Positions 31,232-41,559 of a stretch of DNA of 64,000 nucleotides are shown in pieces; position 1 is the first letter of the stretch, and the number at the start of each line of letters is the position of its first letter. Below the pieces are notes generated by a model. The model was not told the DNA's origin, did no database searches, and saw only the letters and a list, made by a program, of their open reading frames with translations. This DNA comes from Isoperla grammatica (lineage: Eukaryota; Arthropoda; Insecta; Plecoptera; Perlodidae), in the NCBI GenBank assembly GCA_945910005.1, contig CAMDTW010000568.1:37874-101873 (forward strand), in the 5' to 3' direction. The position numbers and the translations under genes were made by a program.

Positions 31232-31793
31232 GAAATGCCTCTTATCACGATGTGAGTGTTCTTAATAAATGTGTATGTTACATTGAAATGTTGTTACTTT
31301 AGTTTTACTATTGCGGTTGCCCAATTCGCTATTATGAGATTGTACTTCACTTGAAATGTCACTATTAAATACAATTAGTCAACCAGTTGCGGTTGTTGCG
31401 ATTGTTGCGATTGTTGCAGTTGACATGGAAGCTATACTGGTACATTTTCATCACACTACTCGAACTTCTATTGCATCGGTATCTACACTTTAAAAAAATG
31501 TTCTTTACATTGACTCGGTTTTACGTTTTTCCTTTGTTTTCGTATTGTTTCGTATTGTTTTCTATATTCACTTTTACATGTAACTTATTACATAATATAT
31601 ATTCAATAGTTGAAATAGTTTAAATAATGTACTAAAATAAATTAGTTTATAAATTAATTACAAATAATTAACAATAATTAATTAAAATAATAACATTAAC
31701 ATTAATTTAAATTAATTTAATAATCAATTCAACAGTTCAATAGGATGAAAGAGCAACATAAACACCGAACACGTTAACACGCGCAGATCACGA
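31232..31793. other. AT-rich sequence, no gene seen
   Basis: Contains long stretches of TAATTAATTTAAATTAAT composition. No motif or reading frame of note. Confidence 0.4.
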
Positions 31794-31801
31794 AACTCTT
31801 C

Positions 31802-32012
31802 ACTACACAACACACAAGAAGTGACTGATGGAATATTCTTTCTTGTTTCTTCCAATTTCAACTTGTATGCCCCACCCCGAGAACAGGGGTGCAAGGGTGG
31901 ACAAATGGACACTACCAATTCCTTGGAATACTTGTTCAAAAGGTGTCGTATAAGAGATCGTTTCGATTAGCCAAGTTACAAAAATATGAGACGTTAAGCC
32001 CAAATATCAATC
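31802..32012 (+). mobile_element. Possible SINE-C: unrelated head on the common SINE 3' end
   Basis: The last 55 bases are the SINE 3' end (GATTAGCCAAGTTACAAAAA, GAGACGTTAAGCCCAAATATC). The preceding 150 bases match neither head A nor head B. AACTCTTC flanks the whole block at 31794-31801 and 32013-32020, which would make the unrelated part belong to the inserted unit. The duplication is short, so chance is possible. Confidence 0.5.
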
Positions 32013-32296
32013 AACTCTTCTTTTGCTGTCGAACTTGGCGCAAAGTTACCAGCTCGCACAGCCCTCACTACGTCAGCAGCAATTGAACCCGCGATTCGTG
32101 TCTGGCGAATGTCTTTCCATAGTTTGCTTTGAGACAGTTGTCTTGTTTTTTGTTCTAACTGTTGTATGTCGTCAGGGGTTACAAAGTTAATCCTGTCCAA
32201 CTCCAAAGCAGCAAGTAAACTTGCAAGGTAGCTGCCGTGGTCATGCAGATAGCCGTGAACAGTACCGTCCTGTTGCCATTTATAGATGTCGGACAT
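32013..32296 (-). pseudogene. YqaJ-type gene exon (third family)
   Basis: The frame reads LEQKTRQLSQSKLWKDIRQT then RIAGSIAADVVRAVRAGNF, the start of a YqaJ-like nuclease domain (QS..W...R..RITAS pattern). The SINE-C unit is inserted at its end (EEL/EEF junction at the target duplication). The SWIM exon at 32954-33344 is upstream on the same strand, separated by an apparent intron. Catalytic residues are not present. Confidence 0.5.
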
Positions 32297-32953
32297 CTAG
32301 CGTTGATGAGTCAGTTCCTCTAGCGTTGTTGAGTCAGTTCTGTAGCTCATAGGTCCTGTCAACTCCAACCATTGGTCTAAATTCTGGTAAATTAAGCATT
32401 TTGTCAATGGTGACCTTTTTAAGCTTCCTGCCAGATGGTGGTTTATATAGATGTAGATGTGGCCTACATTAAAAACACTGTGTGCATTAGTCTAAGAGTA
32501 TTATGATTGTGTACAAGTTGTGTAACCTTGAGTCTTGCTTGACCTATAGGCTATGAAATGAATGTGAAAATTAAAGTATGAGTAAGAAAATTGTAGCCTA
32601 CTTTTAACAGTGCCAAAATTCCTCCTTTTCTTTGTTTACTTTTTCTACTTCCCAGTGTTGTAGACAAATGATGATAATTCTTAATGTTTTATTTTGCAAT
32701 ATGATATTTTGGGGTAAGGATAGGCAAGACTAACCGTTGTTAAAGAAATTAAATGTGTTCTGATGTTCAGTGAATGTCAAGGCTTATCTTTCGACAAATG
32801 AATATAACGACTAGTGTACTTGGTCAAAATTATATTTTGGCCTAGGCCAAAATATTTCATCAAATTAGGAAAGAGCCATGTGGAGATGATACTGTAGGTC
32901 TGCTGTGTTATAATTCATAATATACAATAACAAAATAATTGTGTTTTCTTGTT
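32297..32953. other. Probable intron, no other feature
   Basis: No reading frame of note between the SWIM exon and the YqaJ exon. AT-rich, with GCCTAGGCC once near 32841. Confidence 0.35.
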
Positions 32954-34057
32954 GATCCTACTAACCAGTAATCGAATAATGCTCGATCAAATGAGTAAGT
33001 GCCGAAACGTGTTTACAAGCTGTCGATCTGCCTTGACCAGCTGGACATTCACAAGTAGCGTGATATATGCCGGGTTCGTCTTCACCATTGTGAAACTGTA
33101 GCTGCACTTTGTAATCTACCGTGGATTTTGTTTGTCAGCACTAGCCACTCAATATCATGAGGTGGAATATCTGGCTTCTGACAGGCTTCGCCGTAGTCTT
33201 TGTCTTGTCCTCGAGGTTTCCTAACAAATAATTTCTTTGGTTTTGGCCACGTAGAAGCACATCTCTTTGCTGCAGCCAACTGTACTTTTCTTAGGCGTCG
33301 TAACTCTGCTTGCTTGGTGACATTGCCTGGACTACAGTTATATATGCCCGTCTGGGCCCGGGGAAGAATAGGCCCAGAGTGACTCTGCTAGTCGTAAGAG
33401 GCGACAAAAAGAGACCCTGTCCCTTCCCTCCCACTGTCCCGCTGAAGATTTCTCCTCCCACATGGCCCTGCCCCTCCCTTGCTGGACTCCCGTATGACGA
33501 CCCACGCGACGTACAATGGACCTGATTTGGATGTGGCTTTACTCTTCATCATCATCTTTCTCATCTTCATTATCACCCGCTCATCGTCTCGATTGGCCAT
33601 AGTTGCGAAACTATGAGACGTTAAGCCCCATTAATCAATCAATCAATCAATCATACAGTTATATAACCGCCTTTTGGAGACCATAATGCACGCGACCTGT
33701 ATTGAAAGACACGACAGGAGGCTCCGTAGCTCCTCGCCGAGTAAAAGTTCCTCTTAGAAATATTGACTCTCTTATTGCCGATTAGTTTGCATACTTTAGA
33801 GTTGTAGTGTTCAGCCGGATTGTTATCAACGGCTTGAATCAGACTTCGGCTGTTGTTTGCTAAAAACGTTCTGACCTCCATAACTCTAGGCCAAATTTCA
33901 CAATTCTGCATTGCAGGCACGTGATTGGTCTCGTTTTTGTCAAAGCGCTGACAGAAATACCCTATTTCACCGCATTTTTTGTGCTCTCCAAATACGTGGC
34001 TTGGGCCATTCAATATGTCCATCTTCAAGTCTGACACTTTTTTTCAATTGGTACATC
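32954..34057 (-). pseudogene. SWIM zinc-finger and upstream transposon-protein exon, split by SINE-B
   Basis: From 34037 the frame reads KMDILNGPSHVFGEHKKCGE, IQAVDNNPAEHYNSKVCKLI and GNKRVNISKRNFYSARSYG, a block I associate with invertebrate transposon proteins carrying YqaJ. SINE-B (33345-33654) interrupts at GGYITV. The frame resumes with KSTVDYKVQLQFHNGEDE-like text and the SWIM finger CECPAGQGRSTACKHVSALT (Cys-x-Cys-x10-Cys-Lys-His), then a donor-like TACTG|GTTAGT near 32957. One frame change occurs around 33130. SWIM fingers bind DNA or protein and often precede YqaJ domains in these elements. Confidence 0.55.
33345..33654 (+). mobile_element. SINE-B with 11-bp target duplication
   Basis: Starts TGCCCGTCTGGGCCCGGGG and ends in (AATC)n. 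ACAGTTATATA flanks it at 33334-33344 and 33655-33665. It sits inside the SWIM-gene coding sequence. Confidence 0.9.
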
Positions 34058-34067
34058 TTGTTGTTTT

Positions 34068-34272
34068 TGAATATTTCTCCTCCCGCTTGGCCCTGCCCTC
34101 CCTTGCTGGACTCCCGTATGACGACTCACGCGACTTACAATGGATCTGATTCGGATGTGGCTTTATTCTTCATTATCATCTTTCTCATCTTCATTATCAC
34201 CCGCTCATCGTCTCGATTAGCCATCGTTGCATAAATATGAGACGTTAAGCCCCATTAATCAATCAATCAATC
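34068..34272 (+). mobile_element. SINE 3' body, 5'-truncated, 10-bp target duplication
   Basis: Starts at TGAATATTTCTCC of the common body and ends (AATC)n. TTGTTGTTTT flanks it at 34058-34067 and 34273-34282. Because it is truncated inside the shared body, its head type is unknown. Confidence 0.88.
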
Positions 34273-34499
34273 TTGTTGTTTTCAATATTTAATTGCCTCA
34301 GTTACGTCTAAGTCTCATTGTACTACTACCCACAAGGTTGCGAATAGTTATATTTGTGAGTTTGCTGTCCACCGAAATACTTGTCACTTTTGAAGTGAAG
34401 TTTCTAAGTAGGTGGTTACGATACTCTACCTTCTCTACAGTTAGATTGTCGTAGGGTCTTGCAGCTAAATTTTCTTATGGCAACTGCTGTCGCCATCAG

Positions 34500-34693
34500 A
34501 GATGAGTTTACTGTATCTAATGTGTTATGTTATGTTTTATGTAATGATCGAGGATGACGGAATAGTAGAGAGACACGATTGAATGGGATTACGTTGGTAT
34601 GTGTATTACCTTGTTTGCAACTACATCGTGCCGTGCCGCTAGGACCCTGTTCTGGATTGCTTCTAGCTTAGGTATATTACCCTTTGTAGTCGG
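34500..34693 (-). pseudogene. LINE RT fragment, downstream half of a split frame
   Basis: On the minus strand it reads PTTKGNIPKLEAIQNRVLAA, the x-K-LE-IQ-R-A motif that follows the WDP box in LINE reverse transcriptases. It joins in frame to the segment ending RAWHPTTQ at 40916 across the target duplication of the intervening SINE. The frame decays further left. Confidence 0.7.
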
Positions 34694-34902
34694 CCTGCCC
34701 AGGGACTGCTACCTTATCGTGGTGGGCAGGTTTGCGTGCTTTGGTGATCCCGAGAGCTATGCCGGCGGAAGCGTATGCTTCTGGTAGGGCCACCCAAGTT
34801 GGACTGGTCGAGGAGGAGAAGTCAGATGAAGTGCAGTCCACACCCCAATCCCCTTTCCCCCCACTGTCCCATTGAATATTTCTCCTCCCACTTGGCCCTG
34901 CC
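34694..34902 (+). mobile_element. SINE-A, 5' half (split by the P-like transposon)
   Basis: Full head from CCTGCCC to the GGCCCTGCC of the shared body, where the DNA transposon is inserted. The remainder is at 40732-40915. The complete SINE is flanked by TGTAGTCGG at 34685-34693 and 40916-40924. The ribozyme J4/2 strand reads TGAA instead of CGAA, so the predicted catalytic cytosine is lost. Confidence 0.9.
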
Positions 34903-35074
34903 GAGGCCTTCGTTATACTCACTTCGTTCTCAGGCCGTAGCCTGCCAGCGGTGACGTCACGCTAGTCGGCCGACCGAGTCGGCGGCGCACGCTAGCAACA
35001 GCTGCGAGAGATTGTTCTATTGTTTTGGGAAATAGGATAAGTCGTGGGTAGATAAGATATTCAGTTTGTGAACG

Positions 35075-35375
35075 TTTCTAGATTGTTACTCTTTATATTA
35101 GAGGAAAACATTTACATGATTGACTGGAATGTTATTGATAATCCTTTAGCTATAAATGAATACATTTTAGAATCTCTACAAATGACAATCACTTTTACAG
35201 GCGCAGAGAACAAACTTCCTTTAAGATAATTACTATAGGAACATGATTGATTTGTAATGGTTGAGTTTAAACTTAATAACACACTTACTAATTAAAGATA
35301 ATCAGTTAATTAACGTTTCTATATTGAAACTTGTTGTATATGGGAAAACATTTCCAAGATTGAATGGAATGCAAT
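35075..35375. repeat. Subterminal tandem-like repeats in the P-like transposon (left)
   Basis: ACGTTTCTA...GGAAAACATTT...GATTGA.TGGAATG occurs near 35075 and again near 35310. A further block, 35143-35280 (CCTTTAGCTATAAATGAATA...), recurs in the same orientation at 39175-39310. Confidence 0.7.
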
Positions 35376-38300
35376 AGCTTGTAACGGAGCGGCAAGCGAG
35401 TCCTACGACGCTTATTTAAGGTTTGACCCATACACCTTGTACAACAAGACGAAACCTATTAAATATGATAGGAGGCATTACTTACTAATTTTAATTCGAC
35501 ATTGTAGTTTAAGAATTCGTGTAGAACCATGTTTTTTCATCCCTTAAGCTACCAAAAGGGAGGATGCAATTTCTTTAATAAAATACATGATAACACAACT
35601 AAAAAATAACGTAAAAAATAACACAAAAATTGTAATTGCGTAGAATTTGTTCTTCGATAGAATGGCTAGTCCAAAATTACTCCGCACTTGAAAATGCGAA
35701 GGGTAGAAACCCCTTTGCCGAAACAAACAACATTTTTGAGATTCCAGGCCATTTATACATTGCTATATCTATGATACTAATCAATACATTGGTATGCGTT
35801 TTTCCACAAAACATCATGTGGGTGTCAGGCCGGATGTGGAGTTTAGTTTGTGAAAATAAAGCAAATAGATTCTGAGTAAACTATTTGTTTATGCAACCGT
35901 GTAACATAATCTACCTGCCTGGCCCAGCGGCCCGCGAGCGTCCCCGGCTAACTGCAACACACGTTCGCCGGCCTAGCAGGGATCGCGCAATGCGTTTCTG
36001 CATGTCTGGTTCGCAAACATTCTTCTGAGATTTTGCATTTATTTCACTATCAGCATGTGTACTAATTCCAAATCTATCCTATTGCTACTTTAACTTAATG
36101 TTTATTGAGTAGGCCTATTCAATATTGACTGGTAGCCCGATTTCTGATTTAATACTAGATACGGGCTACGCCGCAGATTTACTTTACCCAGATGAACTTC
36201 TTTCACAGTACAAATACTTTCACTAGTATCATCTGCTTGCGTATCATAAAAGTGTGAACCACCTCAAGTAGGCATACTTATAACAATAATAATATCAATA
36301 AAGATAATTCTCGTAATACATATTGTTTGTTTTGTTTTAAATCTGGCAACAAGTAGTTTGGACCTAAATATAGACACGCCAAGTCCATTTCTATTAGGAA
36401 TTTCTAGTCCATTCTCTTACTAGAAACATACACATATACATACATGTGCATAAACATACTAATATACGGCATGAAAATAGTTTCGGCGTGATTTTCTATT
36501 TTTAATATATTTTTTAGGCTACTCTGAACGACTGAAACTTCGATTTACCATGGCTTTCAGGTTATTCATTTACATTAATATTAGTGTAATGCAAAATGGC
36601 AAGCTCATCCAGTGGCGAAGGGAATATTTCCCCGCTAAATCCAGGATTGTGCATAATTAGTAACAGATCTTTATTAGTGAAGCAGCATAAAACAATCACA
36701 AAACACAATTGAGGGACTTGAGGTCGATGCTTTTGTTGAAACAAACAACGTTTCAACTGTCTTAAAGTAAATTCGAGTAGAACATATGTAATGGTCTTCA
36801 ACCCAGGTAACAAACACAGAAGGGAAGTTGACATATTTATACGAGGACAAGAGTTAGAGCAGGTAAAGGTAGCAACAGTTTTGGAGATATAAATTGATAA
36901 AACCTGACATGGGATGACCGCGTATAATTCATTGCTAAGAAGATCATTTCCGGTATATTTGTAATAAAACAACTGAAACAATACAACAATATGAACATAC
37001 TAAAATCTGCATGCCATGCACTTATCTAATCATATAAATTATGGCATAGTAATTTAGGCTACAAAAGAGGGCAATACAGTATATATTAAACCTTAAACCA
37101 ATGCAAACATGTAAAGAACATTTTAACTAACTAAACATTCTTACTGTCCCTTCCAAGTACATTTATGCTACCATAATGTATGTGCGTGAACCATGATGCT
37201 GTCCCATGATGCTTTTCTGAAAAACTCGAAACCCATCAGCACAATACACGGAACAGAGCCAACCTACACATGACAGAAACTAAGTTGAAGATTACTGACG
37301 AAGCCCCTGCCCATGCAGGGAAGATACTGTTCAACTACTTACCCAATGACATAAAAAGTGTTACAAACGTGAACATGTTTCAAAGAAAATCGAGAAATTA
37401 CCTAATAGGAAAGTGTTTCTACAGTGCCGATAGCTTCAAGAAAAAACTTCAGGACACTAAGACGTAACTATCTTTGTTTGTATAATCTTTAGTTTCATTA
37501 GACAATACATTCTTTAACATTATAGGCTAATAGGTATAAGAAAACGACTGTACTAATCTAAGCTTGAACAATTGTTAGCTCTTAACTGCGATTATGTACA
37601 ACTGTACATCCATTTCAAAAATACGGATTTTCCACAAAATTGCCTACCGCACAATTGTGGAATACCTTTTTACAGTTATGTCCTACTCTGGGCAGCCCCC
37701 CGAAATATATTCCTGGGTACGTCACTGGATTAAAAAAAAAAAATCTGAATGTATTATACACAATTTTTATTTAGGCTCCGTTATAGAGAGTTTAAACAAG
37801 TCTGAGAAGTTAGATACGTTTTGGAACTCATTACGTTAGAGATTTTTTCAACAATTTCGATTCCAGGCGAATGTTGACCTCTATTTTAGACACGTTAATA
37901 GGATGATCTTTTGGAAGTAAAGAAAAGAGCCATATTATGCCTACTGACTTTAAGTTTATTTTCTTTGTGTGTATAATATTCAGTTTCCTTTAGCTAAACA
38001 AGTATTTTTTGTGAACCTAAATCTCATTAAAATAGTTCAAACACCCTAAGAATCAATTTTTCCCAGGACTATGTCCGTACCCGCATAAGCTGGGGGGCAA
38101 CTCCCCAACACCCCCATTGATTAATTTAACGTAGAAAGGGCGTCAAACTTCACTTTGGTACAGATACTGGCCAGATAGGCCTACTCTAGAACCGGCCTTG
38201 GCGTATTAGTTATATACATTTTTTGTAGATGAAATTAATATTAATACTTTGCATACTTAAAAATCTATATATACTGAAACAAACTCACGAGCATTTTAGA

Positions 38301-39174
38301 AATAATCACTACAGTCTGTCAGCACAAAATATGATAACACGTTGGACAACCCTGGCTAAAATACGAATCTTCTATTTCATAATAAGTTATTCCGTTCACA
38401 ACTTAAAATACAACGGAGAAATATGAGCGTATAAGTTTTCATAAATGTGGTTAATTTGTGGCATTTTATTAAATATCCTTATATTTGTCCACCCCTAACA
38501 AAAAAAATTAATTTTAAGACAATTATGAGAGCTGTACTTTTGTTTAATCTCTATCCTGAGTTCCTGAGTAATAAACTGGTTCTACAAGAAAGCTGTAGTG
38601 GATTTCTTAGTTCAAACCGTTGAGGGAATTCTGTTGCGCGCGCCACTAACTGCCTACGCATTGTTCCACATAACAGTTAATAACTTCCAATCCATTCATA
38701 ACAAACCGTTTTAAGAAACTAGTGTATGTTCCCCTTTATATTCCGCAATTAAAATCTATGCAGTGTGCTTAACAAAATATTAGTGGTTTAGATGTGAGAG
38801 GCGGCTGAATATTAGACGCTTTTCGAAAAAAGTACGAAATGTTACAACAATGGTTCATTCAACAATGACGTTTTATAAAAAATCCTATTGCAATAAAAGA
38901 CATAGTTAGATACAAAAGCCGGCAATGTATTGGAGTTTGTTTCAAGTCTTTATGACTCTTGCTTCAACGCCTAGAGCGTCTCAAGTGAGTCAATGTGTAA
39001 ACGACGCCCGGCGTCGGTCCAGGCGTCGAAAAACATAGTTCTACACGCGTCCGCTAACTACAACGTCGTTTATATATTAGAGGTAACTGACCATTGCAAC
39101 TTTTCCAAATGGTTTTGTGTTGTTGTACAAAGTGTATAATGATAAATAGGCCACCAAACCGCTCCAGTATTGTC
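35376..39174. other. Interior of the P-like transposon, mostly no gene
   Basis: AT-rich. Apart from the LINE fragment at 37237-37467 no coding signal is convincing. The 139-residue frame at 36562-36981 (-) has no recognisable domain and I leave it unassigned. CCCCCCGAAATATATTCCTGGGTACGTCACTG-type sequence near 37690-37726 looks like one end of a hAT MITE, but no partner was found. Confidence 0.35.
37237..37467 (+). pseudogene. LINE ORF2 C-terminal fragment
   Basis: Reads HNTRNRANLHMTETKL, then APAHAGKILFNYLPNDIKSV, then RKSRNYLIGKCFYSADSF. This is the closing segment of many LINE ORF2 proteins (G..LFN.LP..IK and FK..L..YL...CFYS). It stops normally at 37465-37467. No reverse transcriptase core lies upstream. 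Confidence 0.65.
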
Positions 39175-39310
39175 CTTTAGCTATAAATGAATACATTTTA
39201 GAATCTCTACAAGTAACACATTCACTTTTACAGCCGCAGAGAACAATCTTCCCCTAAGATATCTAATATAGGAACATGATTGATTTGTAATGGTTGACTT
39301 GAAAGTAAGC
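39175..39310. repeat. Direct repeat partner of 35143-35280
   Basis: Matches the left subterminal block from CCTTTAGCTATAAATGAATA through GATTGATTTGTAATGGTTGA with scattered differences. Same orientation as its partner. Confidence 0.75.
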
Positions 39311-39464
39311 ACCAAAATGTATTGACTTGGGATATTAATATTCCGCAGTTAATTAGTTACATATTATCCTGATGCAAAGTGCTGAGTTTCCTTGCTTTAG
39401 ATTTCTGTTTCAGCTTCCTGTTGCTTCTGTTTCGCAATTCTGTCAACTAATTGAGTTCGGCTTA

Positions 39465-40650
39465 TACCACACGAAACACAATCTCTAGCTCATCAACTGG
39501 TACAGACATTTCGTATTTTTCTACTGCAAGAGCTTGAATTATACTCCTCTGATTGCTTCTCATCTTCATTATCACCCGCTCATCGTCTCGATTAGCCATC
39601 GTTGCATAAATATGAGACGTTAAGCCCCAATAATAATAATAATAATAAAAATAATAATGCAACTTTCAAAGCTTTCAAATTCTTCACTTATTAATGTTTG
39701 AAACATTTTGTTGATTTGTATTATTGTATTTACAACAAATGTCTTGGGCCATTTTAATCCTCCCCTATCGATTACTTTGAGATATTGGAAGACATCAGTA
39801 TCACAATCAAGTTCCATTGGACGGCTATAGAGTAACAGATCATTACATTCTACACACTTGACTTTATCACTAGCACCTCTGGCTACAAACCCAGCTACAA
39901 ATGCAACTATGCAAGTGCCATTTCACAGTCCTTAGTTTCGGTAACAAAATCTGAATACAGAGTTACATCTTCAAATAATTCACTTAAATCTATATTCAGT
40001 CGGTCATTTTCGGCACTAGAAGAACAATTATCTAGGAACATTTTTAGTTCGAAGTTACCTGACTTGGCCGACTTTAAACTGACTAGGCTAATCAGTCTTA
40101 GTTTCTTCTCTGTTTCTAGTACCTGAGTTACAGATATGTTGTAGCTCCCACCACTCATTTGACGATATTGCCCGAAACGAGCTTCAAGGTGGTCTGTTTG
40201 GAATTTGCCCAATAAAACAAATTTACATTTTACATTTGCCAGTAAATACCTACATAGCAACACTAGTGTATCCGTGGTATGTTTTAATGCAGTATGCGTT
40301 TCCTTTGTTAGTTTGCCTGCTCTTTGTAGAACCCTGTTGTTACTTTCTGTAGCGCCTTGTATACTGATACCTTCCCAGCTTTCTAACCATTGAGAGAAAC
40401 TGATCAAATATACCAAGTTCTTATCATTAGGTGAACGAATCGAATCACAATAAGGGTCTCGTAGGTGCTTTTCTTTCAAAAAGTGTTTCACATTCACGAT
40501 TTTCCACCATTTGCCAACTATTTCCAAGAAATTAATTGTGCCTCTGAATCTCTGAATGCCTGTTATGTGTGTAAAAACACGGGACATGAGCCACGTGCAG
40601 CAGCATGTTCTCACGCCTGCTATAAAATTCACTCTGTTACTCGAGAACTC
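39465..40650 (-). pseudogene. P-type (THAP9-like) transposase C-terminal region, second family
   Basis: From the right end the frame reads FLEIVGKWWKIVNVKHFLKE, then LTKETHTALKHTTDTLVLLC, then FVLLGKFQTDHLEARFGQYR and QMSGGSYNISVTQVLETEKK, all highly characteristic of P-superfamily transposases. One frame slip near 39908 moves to AFVAGFVARGASDKVKCVEC (the IAG/CxxC region) and KVIDRGGLKWP. A SINE fragment (39558-39658) then splits it before NQRSIIQALAVEKYEMSVPV and a stop. The N-terminal THAP and catalytic start are absent: the coding part begins about 80 bp inside the right terminus of the host transposon. Confidence 0.82.
39558..39658 (+). mobile_element. SINE 3'-end fragment with (AAT)n tail
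   Basis: Starts at CTCATCTTCATTATC and ends GCCCCAATAATAATAATAAT. It interrupts the P transposase C-terminus. Only a two-base flank match (GC) is visible. Confidence 0.8.
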
Positions 40651-40731
40651 CTTGCAAGAGTCGGCCGAGTAACGTGACGTCACGCGGGAATTCACCGCGC
40701 AGTCTCCGGCCTTTACGATAGCGACGGCCTC

Positions 40732-40915
40732 GGCCCTGCCCTCCCTTGCTGGACTCCCGTATGACGACTCACGCGACGTACAATGGATCTGATTCGGATG
40801 TGGCTTTATTCTTCATTATTATCTTTCTCATCTTCATTATCACCCGCTCATCGTCTCGATTAGCAATCGTTGCATAAATATGAGACGTTAAGCCCTATCA
40901 ATCAATCTCAATCTG
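40732..40915 (+). mobile_element. SINE-A, 3' half (continuation of 34694-34902)
   Basis: Resumes at GGCCCTGCCCTCCCTTGC and runs to ATCAATCAATCTCAATC, followed by the target duplicate at 40916-40924. Together the halves make one full-length SINE. Confidence 0.9.
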
Positions 40916-41520
40916 TGTAGTCGGGTGCCATGCACGGCAGCCATACATAATTACAGATTTGACTATACTTAGATACACCGTTCGTTTCACTTTCGGTCGA
41001 GCACTGTGAAGGGTTCGAGATAAAAAGCTCAGTAATTTGGCCGATTTGTTCCTCACAATCTCAGTTTGTATGTTCCATTTGAAGTCATTTGACACTGTTA
41101 TACCCAGGATTTTCATCACCGAAACAGTGCCAATTACCTTTCCATCTATGGTGTAGAAACTAGCCCTAGGCTTTCGTGATACACATGTGGGTGGACTTGC
41201 TGTGTTTTAGGGCCATTTGGTTAACTTGGCACCACATTTCGATGTTGGCTAAGTCTGCTTGAAGGGCCACTTTGTCATCTTTACATTTTATTTCTCTATA
41301 CACTGTTTAATCGTCTGCATATTGTCGAATAGTAGACTTGGCACATTGTGGTAAGTCCATCATGTACATGGTGAACAGTAGGGGCCCTAACACAGACCCC
41401 TGGGGTACTCCAGACAAAACATTGCACTCGCGTGAACACGCACCATCGTAGACCACACGCATACTGCGACCCACTAGGAAGCTGCCTTGACTAAGACACC
41501 AGTAGAACAATTAGTTGAAG
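40916..41520 (-). pseudogene. LINE reverse-transcriptase fragment, upstream half
   Basis: On the minus strand it reads CNVLSGVPQGSVLGPLLFTM and RQYADD (the RT palm motif), then a stop, QADLANIEMWCQVNQMALKH, a frame slip, and KILGITVSNDFKWN with VIMYGCRAWHP. These are LINE RT domains 4-9 in order. It continues at 34500-34693 beyond the nested insertions. The nearby Penelope remnant is a separate element. Confidence 0.8.
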
Positions 41521-41559
41521 CCCTGTTGGCAAGACATTTCATAACACCATGTTTAATAT

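Larger units (their letters stand above)
34903..40731. mobile_element. P-like DNA transposon, about 5.8 kb, inserted in the SINE
   Basis: Terminal inverted repeats begin GAGGCCTTCGTTAT (left) and GAGGCCGTCGCTAT (read inward from 40731). About 50 bp inside each end lies the inverted block GTGACGTCACG...TCGGCCGA. The SINE motif GGCCCTGCC is repeated at 34894-34902 and 40732-40740, so the target duplication is 8-9 bp (microhomology prevents an exact call). P elements make 8-bp duplications and have subterminal inverted repeats. The minus-strand P transposase C-terminus at the right end supports the assignment. Most of the interior is AT-rich and noncoding, so this copy is rearranged and non-autonomous. 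Confidence 0.8.

Noticed and set aside
36562..36981. 139-residue minus-strand frame
   Set aside because: No motif, unusual composition, and it lies in AT-rich transposon interior. Not supported as a gene.
37685..37726. hAT terminal repeat (CAGTGACGTACCC read on the minus strand)
   Set aside because: No inverted partner or 8-bp duplication was found nearby.
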